64,000 nucleotides of DNA from Clostridia bacterium (GTDB taxonomy: Bacteria > Bacillota > Clostridia > UBA1381), in the NCBI GenBank assembly GCA_017935675.1, contig JAGBHE010000080.1, forward strand, positions 25,219 through 89,218, given 5' to 3'. The notes below the pieces were generated by a model. It saw nothing but the letters and a program-made list of their open reading frames with translations. It did not search any database and had not been told where the DNA came from. The position numbers were made by a program, and so were the translations under genes. Shown here piece by piece: positions 9,601 to 20,000 of this stretch (position 1 is its first letter; each line of letters opens with the position of its first letter).

Positions 9601-11132
9601 TTTACGGCGTTAAGCATCAGAGACAGGTTAATTTCCTCCGTGACTGCGGGCTGTGGGTTGTTACAGATCGTATGACAAGCGAAGACGCTCATAAATACAC
9701 CACAAGATGGACTTTGCCCATCGGGCCTGTAAAACCGGGCATAGAGTGGCATTACAAAGCGTTCAATGATGAAAATATCTTTATTGATGAAACTAATCAC
9801 AGCATTGCCACAAATGATAACGGTATGCCGAACATATCAATATATAACTTCTCAACGAGCGATATAAAATATACAAGTTCAAAGCATGAAGTGCCTGAAA
9901 ACAACGGTGAAAAAACATCAGATTTCTTCCTGGCCGATGTTAATTTCGAGGGAAAAGGTGACAGCGACGCAATGCTGCTCAGCGTTATGTATCCGAGAGA
10001 AACAGCCGGCGACGAGCTTGTTGATATCAAATCGATTGGCAGCGGAAAGAAAACCGTCGGATTTGAAGCCGTTACAGGTGACGGCACTAAGGTAAACTAT
10101 ATTGCCGCTGTCAATAAAAACGAAACACTTTCTGCTATGGATGTTACGGCAGTTGGTGAATCGCTTGCTGTTGTAAAGGGAACGGATGGCGTTGTTCGCG
10201 GAGTTGCACTTGGATGTAACAGAATAAGTGTCGGCGGTGCAACGCAGTTTGTTCAGTACAAGGATTTTGAGTTTGAGGTTAAGGGAAGTTCAATAATAAA
10301 TGTTAAGCCGATTACAGCTCCGATTCAACAGGTTCAGATTTCGCCTGAGGTTGACAGCTTTGCCGATAAGCTTGAGATTACCATGAGCTGTCCGACAGAC
10401 AATACAGAAATACATTATACAACCGATATGTCTGATCCTACACCGGATTCTCCTCTTTATAAAGGGCCTGTAACAATTACCGAATCTACTGTTGTAAGAG
10501 CGCGTGCTTTCCGCAAGGGAACAAAAGACAAACCCATTGTTATGAGCTGTGATGAAGCGTCGGTACCTGTCTGGGCGCAGTTCACAAAAGAAGAAATGCG
10601 TGTGCCCGCAAAGACCGGAGAGGTTGAACAAGGCTTAGACTATGACTATTATCAAGGCAACTGGAAGAAGGAATATATTGCACTTAGAGATTGTGTACCT
10701 GTAAGCAGCGGTAAAGTAAATTCACTTTTTGATATTTCACCGAAACAGACGGAAAAGGGTACTTTTGCATTCAAATACACAGGCTATATTGATATTCCGG
10801 AGGATGGATTGTATTCTTTCTATGCTCCGAGCGAATATAATCTTTCCGAATGTATGACCGGATATGAGCTTAATTTGTATATTGACGGTGAACAGTGGTA
10901 TCCGGCAACACGTAGATTTGCATTTGGGTCATGGACCCTGCCGCTTAAGAAGGGCCTTCATACCTTTGAAGTCGGATACAGTGATTTCAGAATGGATGCT
11001 TTAAAGGAATATACAAGAGAAGGTCTTAAAAAGCAAATAATCTGGACCGGATATACTCCCGAAATAAAGATTTCCGGACCGGGTATTGAGCTTCAGCCTA
11101 TTCCTGACAGTATGCTTTTCAGAGATAAATAA
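6660..11132 (+). CDS. Secreted heparinase II/III-like multimodular putative polysaccharide lyase, copy 1
   Basis: The product has 1,490 residues. After a signal peptide (about 1-27) come a LamG-like jelly-roll module (about 40-235, with YDMTVQPDP and DNFRIY), a copper-amine-oxidase-N-like repeat pair (about 262-385, RTLVPVRFVSENFGA and RTFIPLRVLAEALG), an alpha-toroid plus beta-sandwich region like heparinase II/III and related lyases (about 515-1110), a chitobiase C-terminal-like domain (about 1226-1288, HYTTDMSDPTP) and a PA14-like domain (about 1319-1447). The lyase role is inferred from fold-like features and from the adjacent GH88 gene. In the motif FDQD the residue Gln879 replaces a His that copy 2 keeps (His869). 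It is followed 12 bases later by its paralogue, so the pair is a tandem duplication. Confidence 0.72.
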   Translation: MLRKRLISAFILASMTGGTIPCIEAGAADNKSEPWIMSVQAERDYEDMSIDDVINQDRNYDMTVQPDPLNPKNMTMRERATDHETQGFGPSYQLDTNATKTGALVIEEDVMFTSRSYMEYDLYLRAVDGENGHGYGLPMWDLYSHSLFGMTPELNKWYSVQYVIDIDNARYSIYLKDANGDYLYQKRQIPMMEGLDYSMGFKEVYTRFQGNMNTDATVYTDNFRIYTADTALLDEHIASELAEIEKRTKYYSDSARSKIKNSVVLYIDGPYSYVNNKKKLINPDNPMVCPMIRNDRTLVPVRFVSENFGAKVDWNQSDSAVTVTKGDLKINMTVNSNTMYVNGESVNLDAPPVIEKDRTFIPLRVLAEALGKNVFWDSRGLIVISSDGSVLDSEKDSKIIDELFAAKYGIKKPEIKVDATSLLTQGANERKAKFTSRDSAENVKAMAEELGVMLDLEREELSPYKDFLNAGQYADALVWYEKYFLDGTKKFTESYFDTSFLYKGLKEAAITRVTDVKADNMLFNIIYGDGKFLSVGEPGVVNWEYNKPEKKYDSSYFLMAVPALWTYTTFDPLMYTYMATENPSYFIRWMEYVDDFCINQNLFTDMMPYDSFDSANSTPVTRDYIYRMRTIANFLEDDYSVYSENSFTRLLLKILNDYIVQAAVYTRNNPQNWTNDQYNDLMTTGIMLDDLGLKMGKEVYRIGKRRAESFPTVTFLPDGSDIEQVVAYDIVGLRGIGWIMDTMQDIEPEMLPEEWYQEYKDYAIRRGTFLTHFMTPQGNFPMGFRSDTRLRTGTIPEMENYCPEIYQNDTYQNSTVASTLLEEGGPVPDFTSEAYPYGGYYIFRDGWDKKAQNGMLYGHTKLVISNMGKNVFVLNAFDQDLIAAGEVGMYDYCVTQNFVDGVPQNATAGYPTWGHKGQRTTAWNEPLNNRWGTSEHFDFAETSYEGAYGTGLVPKEEIEKYGGRQTISDLDSQVSAGNNVFYGVKHQRQVNFLRDCGLWVVTDRMTSEDAHKYTTRWTLPIGPVKPGIEWHYKAFNDENIFIDETNHSIATNDNGMPNISIYNFSTSDIKYTSSKHEVPENNGEKTSDFFLADVNFEGKGDSDAMLLSVMYPRETAGDELVDIKSIGSGKKTVGFEAVTGDGTKVNYIAAVNKNETLSAMDVTAVGESLAVVKGTDGVVRGVALGCNRISVGGATQFVQYKDFEFEVKGSSIINVKPITAPIQQVQISPEVDSFADKLEITMSCPTDNTEIHYTTDMSDPTPDSPLYKGPVTITESTVVRARAFRKGTKDKPIVMSCDEASVPVWAQFTKEEMRVPAKTGEVEQGLDYDYYQGNWKKEYIALRDCVPVSSGKVNSLFDISPKQTEKGTFAFKYTGYIDIPEDGLYSFYAPSEYNLSECMTGYELNLYIDGEQWYPATRRFAFGSWTLPLKKGLHTFEVGYSDFRMDALKEYTREGLKKQIIWTGYTPEIKISGPGIELQPIPDSMLFRDK

Positions 11133-11144
11133 CTGAGGTGGATA

Positions 11145-14100
11145 ATGAGATATTTAAAAAATGCAGCTGCATTATGCCTGACTGTTGTAATGACAGGCTC
11201 CGATTGTGTGCTCGCAGAAGACGGTTCTCATATTATCGAAACCTTATTCTATGAGGATTATCAAAGCAGGCAAACAGGAGAAATAATTTTTGACACCGGC
11301 AATTACAACGTAACGGTTCAGACCGATCCCGATAATCCCGAAAATAAAGTTTTAACAGAGGTTTTCAGGCAGCAGGATACCGAAGGCTTTGTCAGAGCAA
11401 ATGATATTGATCCCTCCAAAACAAGCAGCGGAATGCTTGTTTTGGAGGAAAAAATAAAGTTTTATACAAACTCAAACGGGACATTTGATCAGGGAATGTA
11501 CCTGAGAAGTGTTGCCGGAAATAACGGTTTTCAGCTCTGGTGGGGGACAAACAAGGATTTTTACGGATTACAGCTTGAAAATAAAAAATGGTATAAAATA
11601 ACCTGTACATTTAATATTGACACAAAAACCTTTGATGTTTTCATTCAGGATGAGTCGGGATATTTATTGAAGGAAATTGATAACATAAGGCTTACTCATG
11701 AGGTTGATTTCTCAAAAGGTATTTATATCAGCTTTGAAAGGTTCAGGGGAATATCAGACTCAGAGGATAAAATTCTGTGTGACGATCTTCACATTTATAA
11801 AGGAAACCGTGACAAGGTGGTTGAAAAAATAAAAGCCGAAAGCCTTGACGGCGAAAAAAGCAAACGTTTTTATTCACAGGAGCTGCAGCAGAAATTAAAT
11901 AACTCGATTGTTCTTTTTGTGGATAATCCGTGTGCTTACGTAAATAACGAAAAAACAAAAATTGACGCGGATAACAGCATTGTCAGACCTGTTATTGTGA
12001 ACAGCAGAACAATGGTCCCGATAAGATTTTTAGCCGAAAGCATGGGACTTGATGTAAAATGGGGAGAATCTGATAACTCTGTCACTCTTTCAAACGGAAC
12101 TAAAACGGTCAGGATGATTGTAAACAGCAAAAGAATTGACGTCGGCGGAACCGATGTGTTAATTGATGTTCCGCCGATGATTATCAGTGACAGAACATTT
12201 GTACCGCTCAGAGCAATATCGGAAATCCTCGATAAAAATGTTCAGTGGGATGACAGGGGAATAATTGTTATAGTCGATTCTGATGAAAATCTGACGGCGG
12301 AATTGCTTGACGGTCTTTATGATTCAAGGTTTTTTATCGGTAGCACTTCTTTTGATGTTGTTGAGGAACAGAGGCTGTCTGCGGATGAAGAGGCAATCAG
12401 AACAGAAGCGTTTAAGACGCGAAACAGTCCCGAACAGATAAAAGAACTTGCATGTCAGCTTTCCGATATGCTTAACCTAAATAATCCGAAGCTTGAAAGT
12501 TTTTCAATGTTTATGAGAACCAATCAATATTCTGAGGCACTCAGGGAATTCAGAAAATTTGCCTTTTCCGAATTGAAGGAGATGGACGAAGATTACTGGG
12601 ATTGGAATTTTGCGTATAATTATGATTCCGAGCAGACAAATAATAAGGGCATAGCCCATAATTCCGACAAGATGCTTTTTGATATTGTTCTCAGCAGCAG
12701 CGGTCTGCCGATAAACATCGGCATGGCGGGAAGCATTAACTGGGATTACAACAAACCGGATTTGTCAGGCAATCCGTTTGATAATTCGTGGAGAAATTAT
12801 AATTATTTATATGATTACAAGCTGTTTGACCCGCTGTTTTACAGCTTTTGGGGAACGGGCGATATTAAGTATCTTGATAAGTGGTCTGAATATATGGATG
12901 ACTGGTGTATTAATGAGAATAATTTTGAAAAAATACTGCCGCCATACATAGCCGACCAAAATAACAGCAATTCATTGGCTTCGACTTTTATGTATCAGAT
13001 GCGGCTTCTTGCAAAGTCATTGCCTGATGACGGCAGCGGCTTTTCGGCTGAAACGCTTGCAAGAATGTTTGTGAAAATCATCACCGAATATCCGGTTATA
13101 ACGGTAACGTATATGCGTTCGGACCCGGAAAACTGGACGCCGGGATTTTTTGCCTCTGTCGTATCAACGGGATTGCAGCTTGACAGACTCGGCTTTAAAT
13201 GTGCTGATTTTTACGTAAAGGCAGGGCTTCGCAGAGACGAAGATTATGCTGTTACTCAAATGCACCCTGACGGAACTCAGACAGAAACTGTTTTCGGATA
13301 TCTTGCCGAGTATATAAAGTATAATCCGGTTGTAAGTAATTTAATAAGAAAATATAAGCCCGATATTGTTCCCGAAACATGGTACACGGTTCAGGATGAG
13401 TATGTAAAGCAAGCGGCGGATCTTGTTATTCGTATGCTGACTCCGGATGGGAGATATCCAAGCGGATTCAGGGATATTTTATCTGACAGAGCGAAGCAAA
13501 TGACAGAGCTTTTGAAGGAAAGATTCCCGGACGCGCTGACAGACGGGATTAATCAGAAAATATTATCGTCTATCAGCAATAATACGAACGGACCGAGTGA
13601 GTTTACATCGGAATATTATCCGTACAGCGGATTGTATTTTATGCGTGACAGATGGACAAAAGGCGGTCAGTACGGATTTATGTTCAGTGCGCCGTATGCT
13701 TATCAGAGAACGACAGGAAGCAATATGTTTGTGTTAAATGCGTTTAATCATGACATGCTTGTTGCCGGTGAGGTTGGAGCGTATGACCCGATAAAGTCGC
13801 CGCTTCTTGTAGATGACCGGTCACAGAATGCAACAGACGGATATACATACTGGGGGCACAGAAGCGCAATGGTAAGCGCTGCGGATGTTTACGGCGATAA
13901 CCGTTGGGGAAGCACAGATAAATTTGATTTTTCCGAAGCTGAGTACAGCGGACTTTTCGGAAATAACATCTCTGATGTCACACACAAAAGACAGATACAT
14001 TTTGTAAAGAGTATCGGATTATGGATTGTTACAGACAGAATTATAAGCGATGAAGTTCATAATTATACTTTAAAATGGCGGCTGCCGGTGCTGCCTCACG

Positions 14101-15461
14101 GTCATTCGGGCGGAGAATATGAGGCTTTTGATAAAAATAATTTTGTTATAGATCAAAATAACAACTCATTTAAAACCTCAGATGATGATTCTGCAAATCT
14201 TACAGTGAATTTTGTCTCAAATGCAGATATTTCATATTCCGGACAGGATGAACCGGTAGATTCGGACAATGCTTATAAAATATCCGACTTCTACTGTTTA
14301 AATGCAAATCTGTCAGGCAGCGGTGAAAAAATCGTTTCGAGCATAATATATCCACGCGCAAAATTGAGCGATGATATAACAGACGTTACAAAAATCGGAG
14401 AATGCGGATTTACGGCAAGGCTTAACGACGGCTCAAGGATTCACTATATTATCCCCGGAAATAATAACACGGAGACTATTGATGATGTATCCTTTTGCGG
14501 AGAATCGTTGTTGCTTTCAAAGGATAAAAACGGAAATGTCAGCGGAGTTGCACTTGGATGTGAAAGCGTTTCCGTAAACGGTATTAATCAGGAAATCCCA
14601 TGTTCTGATTTTGAATTTGAGATTAAATCGGGGATTTTGACAAATACAGCTTCAATTAACAAACCCATTGAACCTGTTACAATCTCTCCGGGAGTTGACG
14701 TTTTTTCGGACTCTTTAACCGTTGAGCTTTCAAATAAGTGCAGTGATGCGGAAATCAGATATACAACCGACGGAAAAGAGCCTGCAATAGATTCGGCTCT
14801 TTACACTGCACCGTTTACGATAGACAGCACAACGATTGTAAAAGCAAAGGCGTTCAGAAAAAATACAAACGACTGCTGCGGCAGTACAAATGTATCTCCC
14901 CTTGCTATGGCAGTTTATACGAAAAAACAGCTGATGCCTTCCATGAACGTATCGGATACCGAGCAAGGATTGATGTTTGACTATTACGAAGGTAACTGGA
15001 AAAAAGCTTTTACAGACATCGGAAACGTAACACCTGTTTTGAGCGGTAAAACATCAGCGCTTTTTGATATGTCTGCAAAGCAAACGGGAAATGATTATTC
15101 ATTCAGGTATTACGGTTATATTAATATACCAAAAAGCGGTGTATATACGTTTATCGCGCCTGAAGAATATATAAGACCTCACATAATGGAGGGATATGAG
15201 CTTAACGTGTATATTGACGGAATGAAGTGGTATCCTTCAACGCTCAGAAACAGCTTCGGAAAGTGGTCAATTCCGCTTGAGGGCGGTATGCATGAATTTA
15301 CGGTGTCATATGTTGACTACAGATGCGGAGCTGATGAAAAGTTTAATGCGGGTCAGAAAAACAACGTAATATGGGACGGTGATGCTCCTGAATTGAAAAT
15401 TTCAGGTCCCGATATGGAAGCCCGGACCGTCCCCGACAATTTGTTGTTCAGAAAAAAATAA
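11145..15461 (+). CDS. Secreted heparinase II/III-like multimodular putative polysaccharide lyase, copy 2
   Basis: The 1,438-residue protein has the same order as its upstream neighbour: signal peptide (about 1-25), jelly-roll module (about 33-220), copper-amine-oxidase-N-like pair (about 255-382, RTMVPIRFLAESMGL and RTFVPLRAISEIL), lyase-like toroid and sandwich (about 503-1069), chitobiase C-terminal-like domain (about 1179-1242, RYTTDGKEPAIDS) and a PA14-like domain (about 1273-1396). The sandwich contains FNHDMLVAGEVGAYDP with His869, the kind of His-Asp pair seen in heparinase II/III domains. It is well diverged from copy 1 along its length, so the duplication is old and the substrates may differ. 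Substrate and catalysis are inferred. Confidence 0.72.
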   Translation: MRYLKNAAALCLTVVMTGSDCVLAEDGSHIIETLFYEDYQSRQTGEIIFDTGNYNVTVQTDPDNPENKVLTEVFRQQDTEGFVRANDIDPSKTSSGMLVLEEKIKFYTNSNGTFDQGMYLRSVAGNNGFQLWWGTNKDFYGLQLENKKWYKITCTFNIDTKTFDVFIQDESGYLLKEIDNIRLTHEVDFSKGIYISFERFRGISDSEDKILCDDLHIYKGNRDKVVEKIKAESLDGEKSKRFYSQELQQKLNNSIVLFVDNPCAYVNNEKTKIDADNSIVRPVIVNSRTMVPIRFLAESMGLDVKWGESDNSVTLSNGTKTVRMIVNSKRIDVGGTDVLIDVPPMIISDRTFVPLRAISEILDKNVQWDDRGIIVIVDSDENLTAELLDGLYDSRFFIGSTSFDVVEEQRLSADEEAIRTEAFKTRNSPEQIKELACQLSDMLNLNNPKLESFSMFMRTNQYSEALREFRKFAFSELKEMDEDYWDWNFAYNYDSEQTNNKGIAHNSDKMLFDIVLSSSGLPINIGMAGSINWDYNKPDLSGNPFDNSWRNYNYLYDYKLFDPLFYSFWGTGDIKYLDKWSEYMDDWCINENNFEKILPPYIADQNNSNSLASTFMYQMRLLAKSLPDDGSGFSAETLARMFVKIITEYPVITVTYMRSDPENWTPGFFASVVSTGLQLDRLGFKCADFYVKAGLRRDEDYAVTQMHPDGTQTETVFGYLAEYIKYNPVVSNLIRKYKPDIVPETWYTVQDEYVKQAADLVIRMLTPDGRYPSGFRDILSDRAKQMTELLKERFPDALTDGINQKILSSISNNTNGPSEFTSEYYPYSGLYFMRDRWTKGGQYGFMFSAPYAYQRTTGSNMFVLNAFNHDMLVAGEVGAYDPIKSPLLVDDRSQNATDGYTYWGHRSAMVSAADVYGDNRWGSTDKFDFSEAEYSGLFGNNISDVTHKRQIHFVKSIGLWIVTDRIISDEVHNYTLKWRLPVLPHGHSGGEYEAFDKNNFVIDQNNNSFKTSDDDSANLTVNFVSNADISYSGQDEPVDSDNAYKISDFYCLNANLSGSGEKIVSSIIYPRAKLSDDITDVTKIGECGFTARLNDGSRIHYIIPGNNNTETIDDVSFCGESLLLSKDKNGNVSGVALGCESVSVNGINQEIPCSDFEFEIKSGILTNTASINKPIEPVTISPGVDVFSDSLTVELSNKCSDAEIRYTTDGKEPAIDSALYTAPFTIDSTTIVKAKAFRKNTNDCCGSTNVSPLAMAVYTKKQLMPSMNVSDTEQGLMFDYYEGNWKKAFTDIGNVTPVLSGKTSALFDMSAKQTGNDYSFRYYGYINIPKSGVYTFIAPEEYIRPHIMEGYELNVYIDGMKWYPSTLRNSFGKWSIPLEGGMHEFTVSYVDYRCGADEKFNAGQKNNVIWDGDAPELKISGPDMEARTVPDNLLFRKK

Positions 15462-15498
15462 ATTTATAGTCTTTTTATTAAACGAAAGGAGTATTTAA

Positions 15499-17034
15499 AT
15501 GAAAAAATCTCAAAAAATCTTATCACTTGTACTTGGCGGAGCAGTATCTGTTTCTATGATTGCAGGCTGTAATTCATCCAAAAAACAGGCTGAAACATCG
15601 CCTGATGACAATGTAAAGCTTACATGGATGATGCTTGGCCCCGGTGAACAAAAGGATACTCAAATGGTTGTAGATGAGTTTAACAAGCAGCTTGAGGGCA
15701 TAATCCCTAATACGTCTTTGGAGCTTAAGGTGTATTCAACGTCGGAATATGCTGAAAAGTATAAGCTCGTATCTGCGGCAAACGAGCCGATAGACCTTAT
15801 ATGGATAGGCTGGCTTATTGATTACCCGACAGAGGTTAAAAACGGTTCATATTATGCCATGGATGAATTGCTTGACAAGTACGGCGCGGATATTAAAGCT
15901 GAAATCCCCGAGAGCTTGCTTAACTCCGTAAAAATTGACGGTAAGCTTTATCAGATTCCGAACTATCAGATGATGGTGGGAGGAAGAAACGGTATTGCAG
16001 CTCATAAAAATTCAACCGATAAATATGCAGATGCGCAAAAGATTCAGGAAGTTCTTTATAACAGCCCGACTATGACGGAAGCATGCTATGATGTTATAGA
16101 AGAATACCTTGAAAAGCTTAAAGCAGGCGGTGAATTAAATCTTGGCGTAAGCACGGAAACCTTTGCAAGACTTGTTCAAAAGGGTTATCAGACGGTTGGA
16201 AGCGGTTATGATTTTGTAATTCGCAGAGACGATCCGAAGTGCAAGGTTTACAACTTCTATGAAACACCTGAAATGCAGCTTTTCTTTGAAAAGATGAATG
16301 ACTGGTATAAGAAAGGTTATATCAGGAAGGACATTCTTGCCGTTGAAAACGTAACACAGGATGAAGGAAAGCCTGACGGCTACGACTTGTGGGTAACGCA
16401 GTATTTCGATAAGAGATCTGAAAGCCTTTCATCACAATACGGTTTCCCGATTGAGTTGATTCCGCAAAATGAAGAATATTATTACGACGGCGGCTCGGCG
16501 ACAGGTACTGCCATTTCGGCAAATTCAAAGAATCCTGACAGGGCAATGCAGCTGTTGGATTTACTGAATACCAAAAAGGGAAAAGATATATATAACACTT
16601 TAGTTTACGGAATAGAAGGAGTTCACTATAATAAGGTTTCAGATACAAGAATTGAAACCTTGAGCTATTCGGGAGCACCTGACAGCAGCAGCGCATACGG
16701 TCAGTATAAGTGGGCAGTGGGCAATACATTCAATGCTTATGAAATCCCCGGAGATCTTGAGGGTTGGAATGACTATATTCTGGGATTGAATGAGTCATGT
16801 ATAACATCGCCTGTTGCAGGACTTATTTTTGACAATTCAAGCGTAAAGATTGAAAGCGCTCAGATTGCTACCATTACGAATGAGTTTGTTCGTTCTTTGA
16901 ATTCAGGAGCTATTGCCGATTACAAGGAAAGCTATGATAAGATGATTGCCAAGCTGAATGCAGCAGGTGCAGAAAAGTATATGGCTGAGCTGCAAAGACA
17001 GATAGACGAATATCTCAGCAGTAATAATAAATAA
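15499..17034 (+). CDS. ABC transporter solute-binding lipoprotein (LipO/YtcQ-like)
   Basis: A 511-residue extracellular sugar-binding protein. The N-terminus has a lipobox with Cys24 (MIAGC), so it should be anchored to the outer face of the membrane. The C-terminal 130 residues (AGLIFDNSSVKIESAQIA onward) look like DUF3502, found in binding proteins that work with LplB/LplC-type permeases. RBS GAAAGGAG precedes the ATG. Its likely partners are the permeases at 29361 and 30373, 12 kb downstream and in another transcription unit. It should bind the oligosaccharide made by the neighbouring lyases. Confidence 0.88.
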   Translation: MKKSQKILSLVLGGAVSVSMIAGCNSSKKQAETSPDDNVKLTWMMLGPGEQKDTQMVVDEFNKQLEGIIPNTSLELKVYSTSEYAEKYKLVSAANEPIDLIWIGWLIDYPTEVKNGSYYAMDELLDKYGADIKAEIPESLLNSVKIDGKLYQIPNYQMMVGGRNGIAAHKNSTDKYADAQKIQEVLYNSPTMTEACYDVIEEYLEKLKAGGELNLGVSTETFARLVQKGYQTVGSGYDFVIRRDDPKCKVYNFYETPEMQLFFEKMNDWYKKGYIRKDILAVENVTQDEGKPDGYDLWVTQYFDKRSESLSSQYGFPIELIPQNEEYYYDGGSATGTAISANSKNPDRAMQLLDLLNTKKGKDIYNTLVYGIEGVHYNKVSDTRIETLSYSGAPDSSSAYGQYKWAVGNTFNAYEIPGDLEGWNDYILGLNESCITSPVAGLIFDNSSVKIESAQIATITNEFVRSLNSGAIADYKESYDKMIAKLNAAGAEKYMAELQRQIDEYLSSNNK

Positions 17035-17051
17035 TATAGGAGGAATAACTT

Positions 17052-20000
17052 ATGAAACCGAGATCTATAAAAAGCAGAGCGGCTCATATGCTTTTGGCTT
17101 TATTTATGATGCTGAACCTGTTTAACACAGCAGCTATGGCTTCGGGTTCTGCGGCAGACGCTGTTGCGGCTGCTGAATCAACCCAAAGCCAGACAGATAT
17201 TGATACGGCACAGGTTATTGTTTCATCAATGGAGAAGTCACCGGAAAGAACTGCCCTTGAGGCAAGACTGGATGTATTACAGAACAAGGTAGATGCAATA
17301 TTCAATTATGATGTATCAGGCAGAGAAAACGGTTTTGAAATCTATGTAAATCCTGAAGGCGGCTGGAATGTTACGGTTCAGGATGATCCTCTCGGGAAAT
17401 ACGGCAAGGTAATGCAGCAGCATTATGTCGCTGCAGCTCCCGGCGGCTGGAATCAGGCAATTTTTGATGAACCGATAAGCGGCAGGGTCACAATAGAAGA
17501 AAGTATCATGTTTGCCTGCACAGGTAAGGATGCAAGAGCTTTCAGGGCATATTTAGGCTTGGGTTCGGGCTCAGATCAGAGACTTTTCAGCTTCTATCCG
17601 TCAGACCATGACTACTGTCAGGGCTTGTATCTTTGCCACGGCAACAGCGACTGGCTCAGAATGCAGGGAAGCGAAAATGCTGTGACTAGAGATAAGTGGT
17701 ACGATATAAAAATAGTAATCGACACAGAAACAAAAGAATATGAGGCTTATCTGTCTCGTGACGGTGAGTTAATCGGTTCTGTAAAGGATACAGCTTACAA
17801 TGCCGATTATTCAAAGGGACTGGCGTCAATAAGCTTAGCGCCGGAGGGGTCTTCAAGCGCCGGCGATGATTATCTTTATTATACAGGCGTCCGCGCATAC
17901 ATAGAAACACCTGAAATTGCTGCGAGAAAGCTTCTTGTAAAAGCTGAAAGATCAAAGACCGATCACGATATTCTCACTGCCGCCAAGGCTGTTTACGCAC
18001 TGGAAAACGGCGACGTAAAGACAGCTTTTACGGAAAGACTGGCAGCCATAGGCGATATAAGCGAGCAGGACGTTCTTGTTTCAAAGGCGTTTGAGACAAA
18101 AGTCCAGGCAGATATTGATGCTGCACAGATAAGTGTTGCTTCAATGGAAAACGGCGCAAAGAAAACAGCTTTTATTAATAAGCTTGACAATTTACAAAAA
18201 TATATTGACGCTGTTTTCTCTGTTGAATTTTCAGAGTATGAAACAGGCTATAAAGATTATTTTATTTCAAACGGCGTAACAACCGAAGTAAAAGAGGCAG
18301 ACGGAAACAAGTACCTTGATGTGAATGTTTCAGACAGCGGAGTCGGCGGAATAAGTGTAATTCACACCTTCAGCGACAGACCGCTGACAGATAACAGCTT
18401 TACTGTTGAACAGAAGCTTAAATTTGACGGAACGTTTTCTGACAATTTTGAATTTAATATTGATATTCAGGGTGACAACGGTTATTATTATTTTGAAAGA
18501 ATAACACCCTTTAATAATTTCGGCGGTTATGATTCCGGAGGGGATTTTATTTATCAGGACGGATTTGTCCCCGGAAGATGGTATAATTTTGTTATTTCTT
18601 ATGACAAGACAACCGGAAAATATACAAAATCAATAATTGATACAGTAACGGGTAATACTGAACAGAAAACAAATCTCAGCCTTAATGTCAAGCCTGAGGA
18701 ATGGAAAGAAATCCGTTACCGTTTGAGCGGAAACTCACCTGATAAAACGGGAGTTGTCGGAGCAGATGATTTTTACCTTATTATCTCAGACGATATTAAA
18801 GAAGCAAGAAATGCCGTTGTAAAAGCTGAAAGAACAAAAACAGCCGCTGATTTGCTGGCGGCGGCAAAGAAGGTTTACGGCCTTTCCGACAGTGAGGAAA
18901 AGTCAGGATTTGCAGAAAGACTTTCAAACTGCGGAAATATTACCGAAGAAACCGTTCTTGTTTCAAAAGCGGAAGAAACAAAGAGTCAGTCTGATATTGA
19001 CGCTGCACAGATAAGAGTTTCGGCAATGGATGATTCGGCGGAAAAAATATTGCTTGAAAACAAGCTTGACAGCTTGCAGAAGTCAATAGATGCGCTTTTC
19101 ACAATTGATTTTTCCGAGTATGATGCGGGTTATACAGGATATTTCATTTCAAACGGAACAACAACAGAGATTAAAGAGGCAGGCGGAAACAAGTACCTTG
19201 ATGCTGTAGTTTCTTCCGAAGGGGCAGGCGGCGTAAATGAGATATACGCAATTCCTGAAAATGCAATAGGTGATAATAGCTTTACTCTTGAACAGAAGCT
19301 TAAGTTTAACGGAAGCTTTGAAGGCTTTGAATTTAATATAGATATTGACGGCTTTGAATATTACTATCTTGAATGCATAACACCGGACGGTAACTTCGGC
19401 GGCTACCATACAGGCGGAGATTTCAGATATCAGCAGTCAGGCGGCTTTGTACAAGGGAAATGGTATAATTTCATACTTTCATATGATAAGACAACAGGAA
19501 AGTACACAAAGTCAATTGTTGATGTTGAAACAGGTCATACCGAACAAAAGACAAATCTCGACCTTCAGATTAACCCGTCAGGCTGGAAAGCTATACGTTA
19601 TCGCTTGGGAGGAAAATCAACTGACGGTAAGGGAGTAGTTGGTGTTGATGATTTCGTTCTTACGGTTGCAACGGATATTTCCTCCGCAAGAAATGCCGTT
19701 GTGAAAGCTGAAAGAACAAAAACAGAGGCTGATGTAAAAGCTGCGCGCAGCCTTGTTAATGCCTTGAGCGAGTCTGCTGATAAGACTGCGCTGTCGTCAC
19801 GTCTTGACGCTGCAGCCGTTTATGCTCCTGCTGTTTCGGCGGTTGAAAAGGCAGAGGCTACAAGGTTGCTGGCAGATTATAATGCAGCCCTCAATATTGT
19901 CGGTGCTCTTGAAGAAGGAAATATAAAAAATTCTCTGTTAAAGAGATTGGACGCAATTGAAATTATCGGTGCGGACAGTGCTGCCGAAAACCTCGTTATT

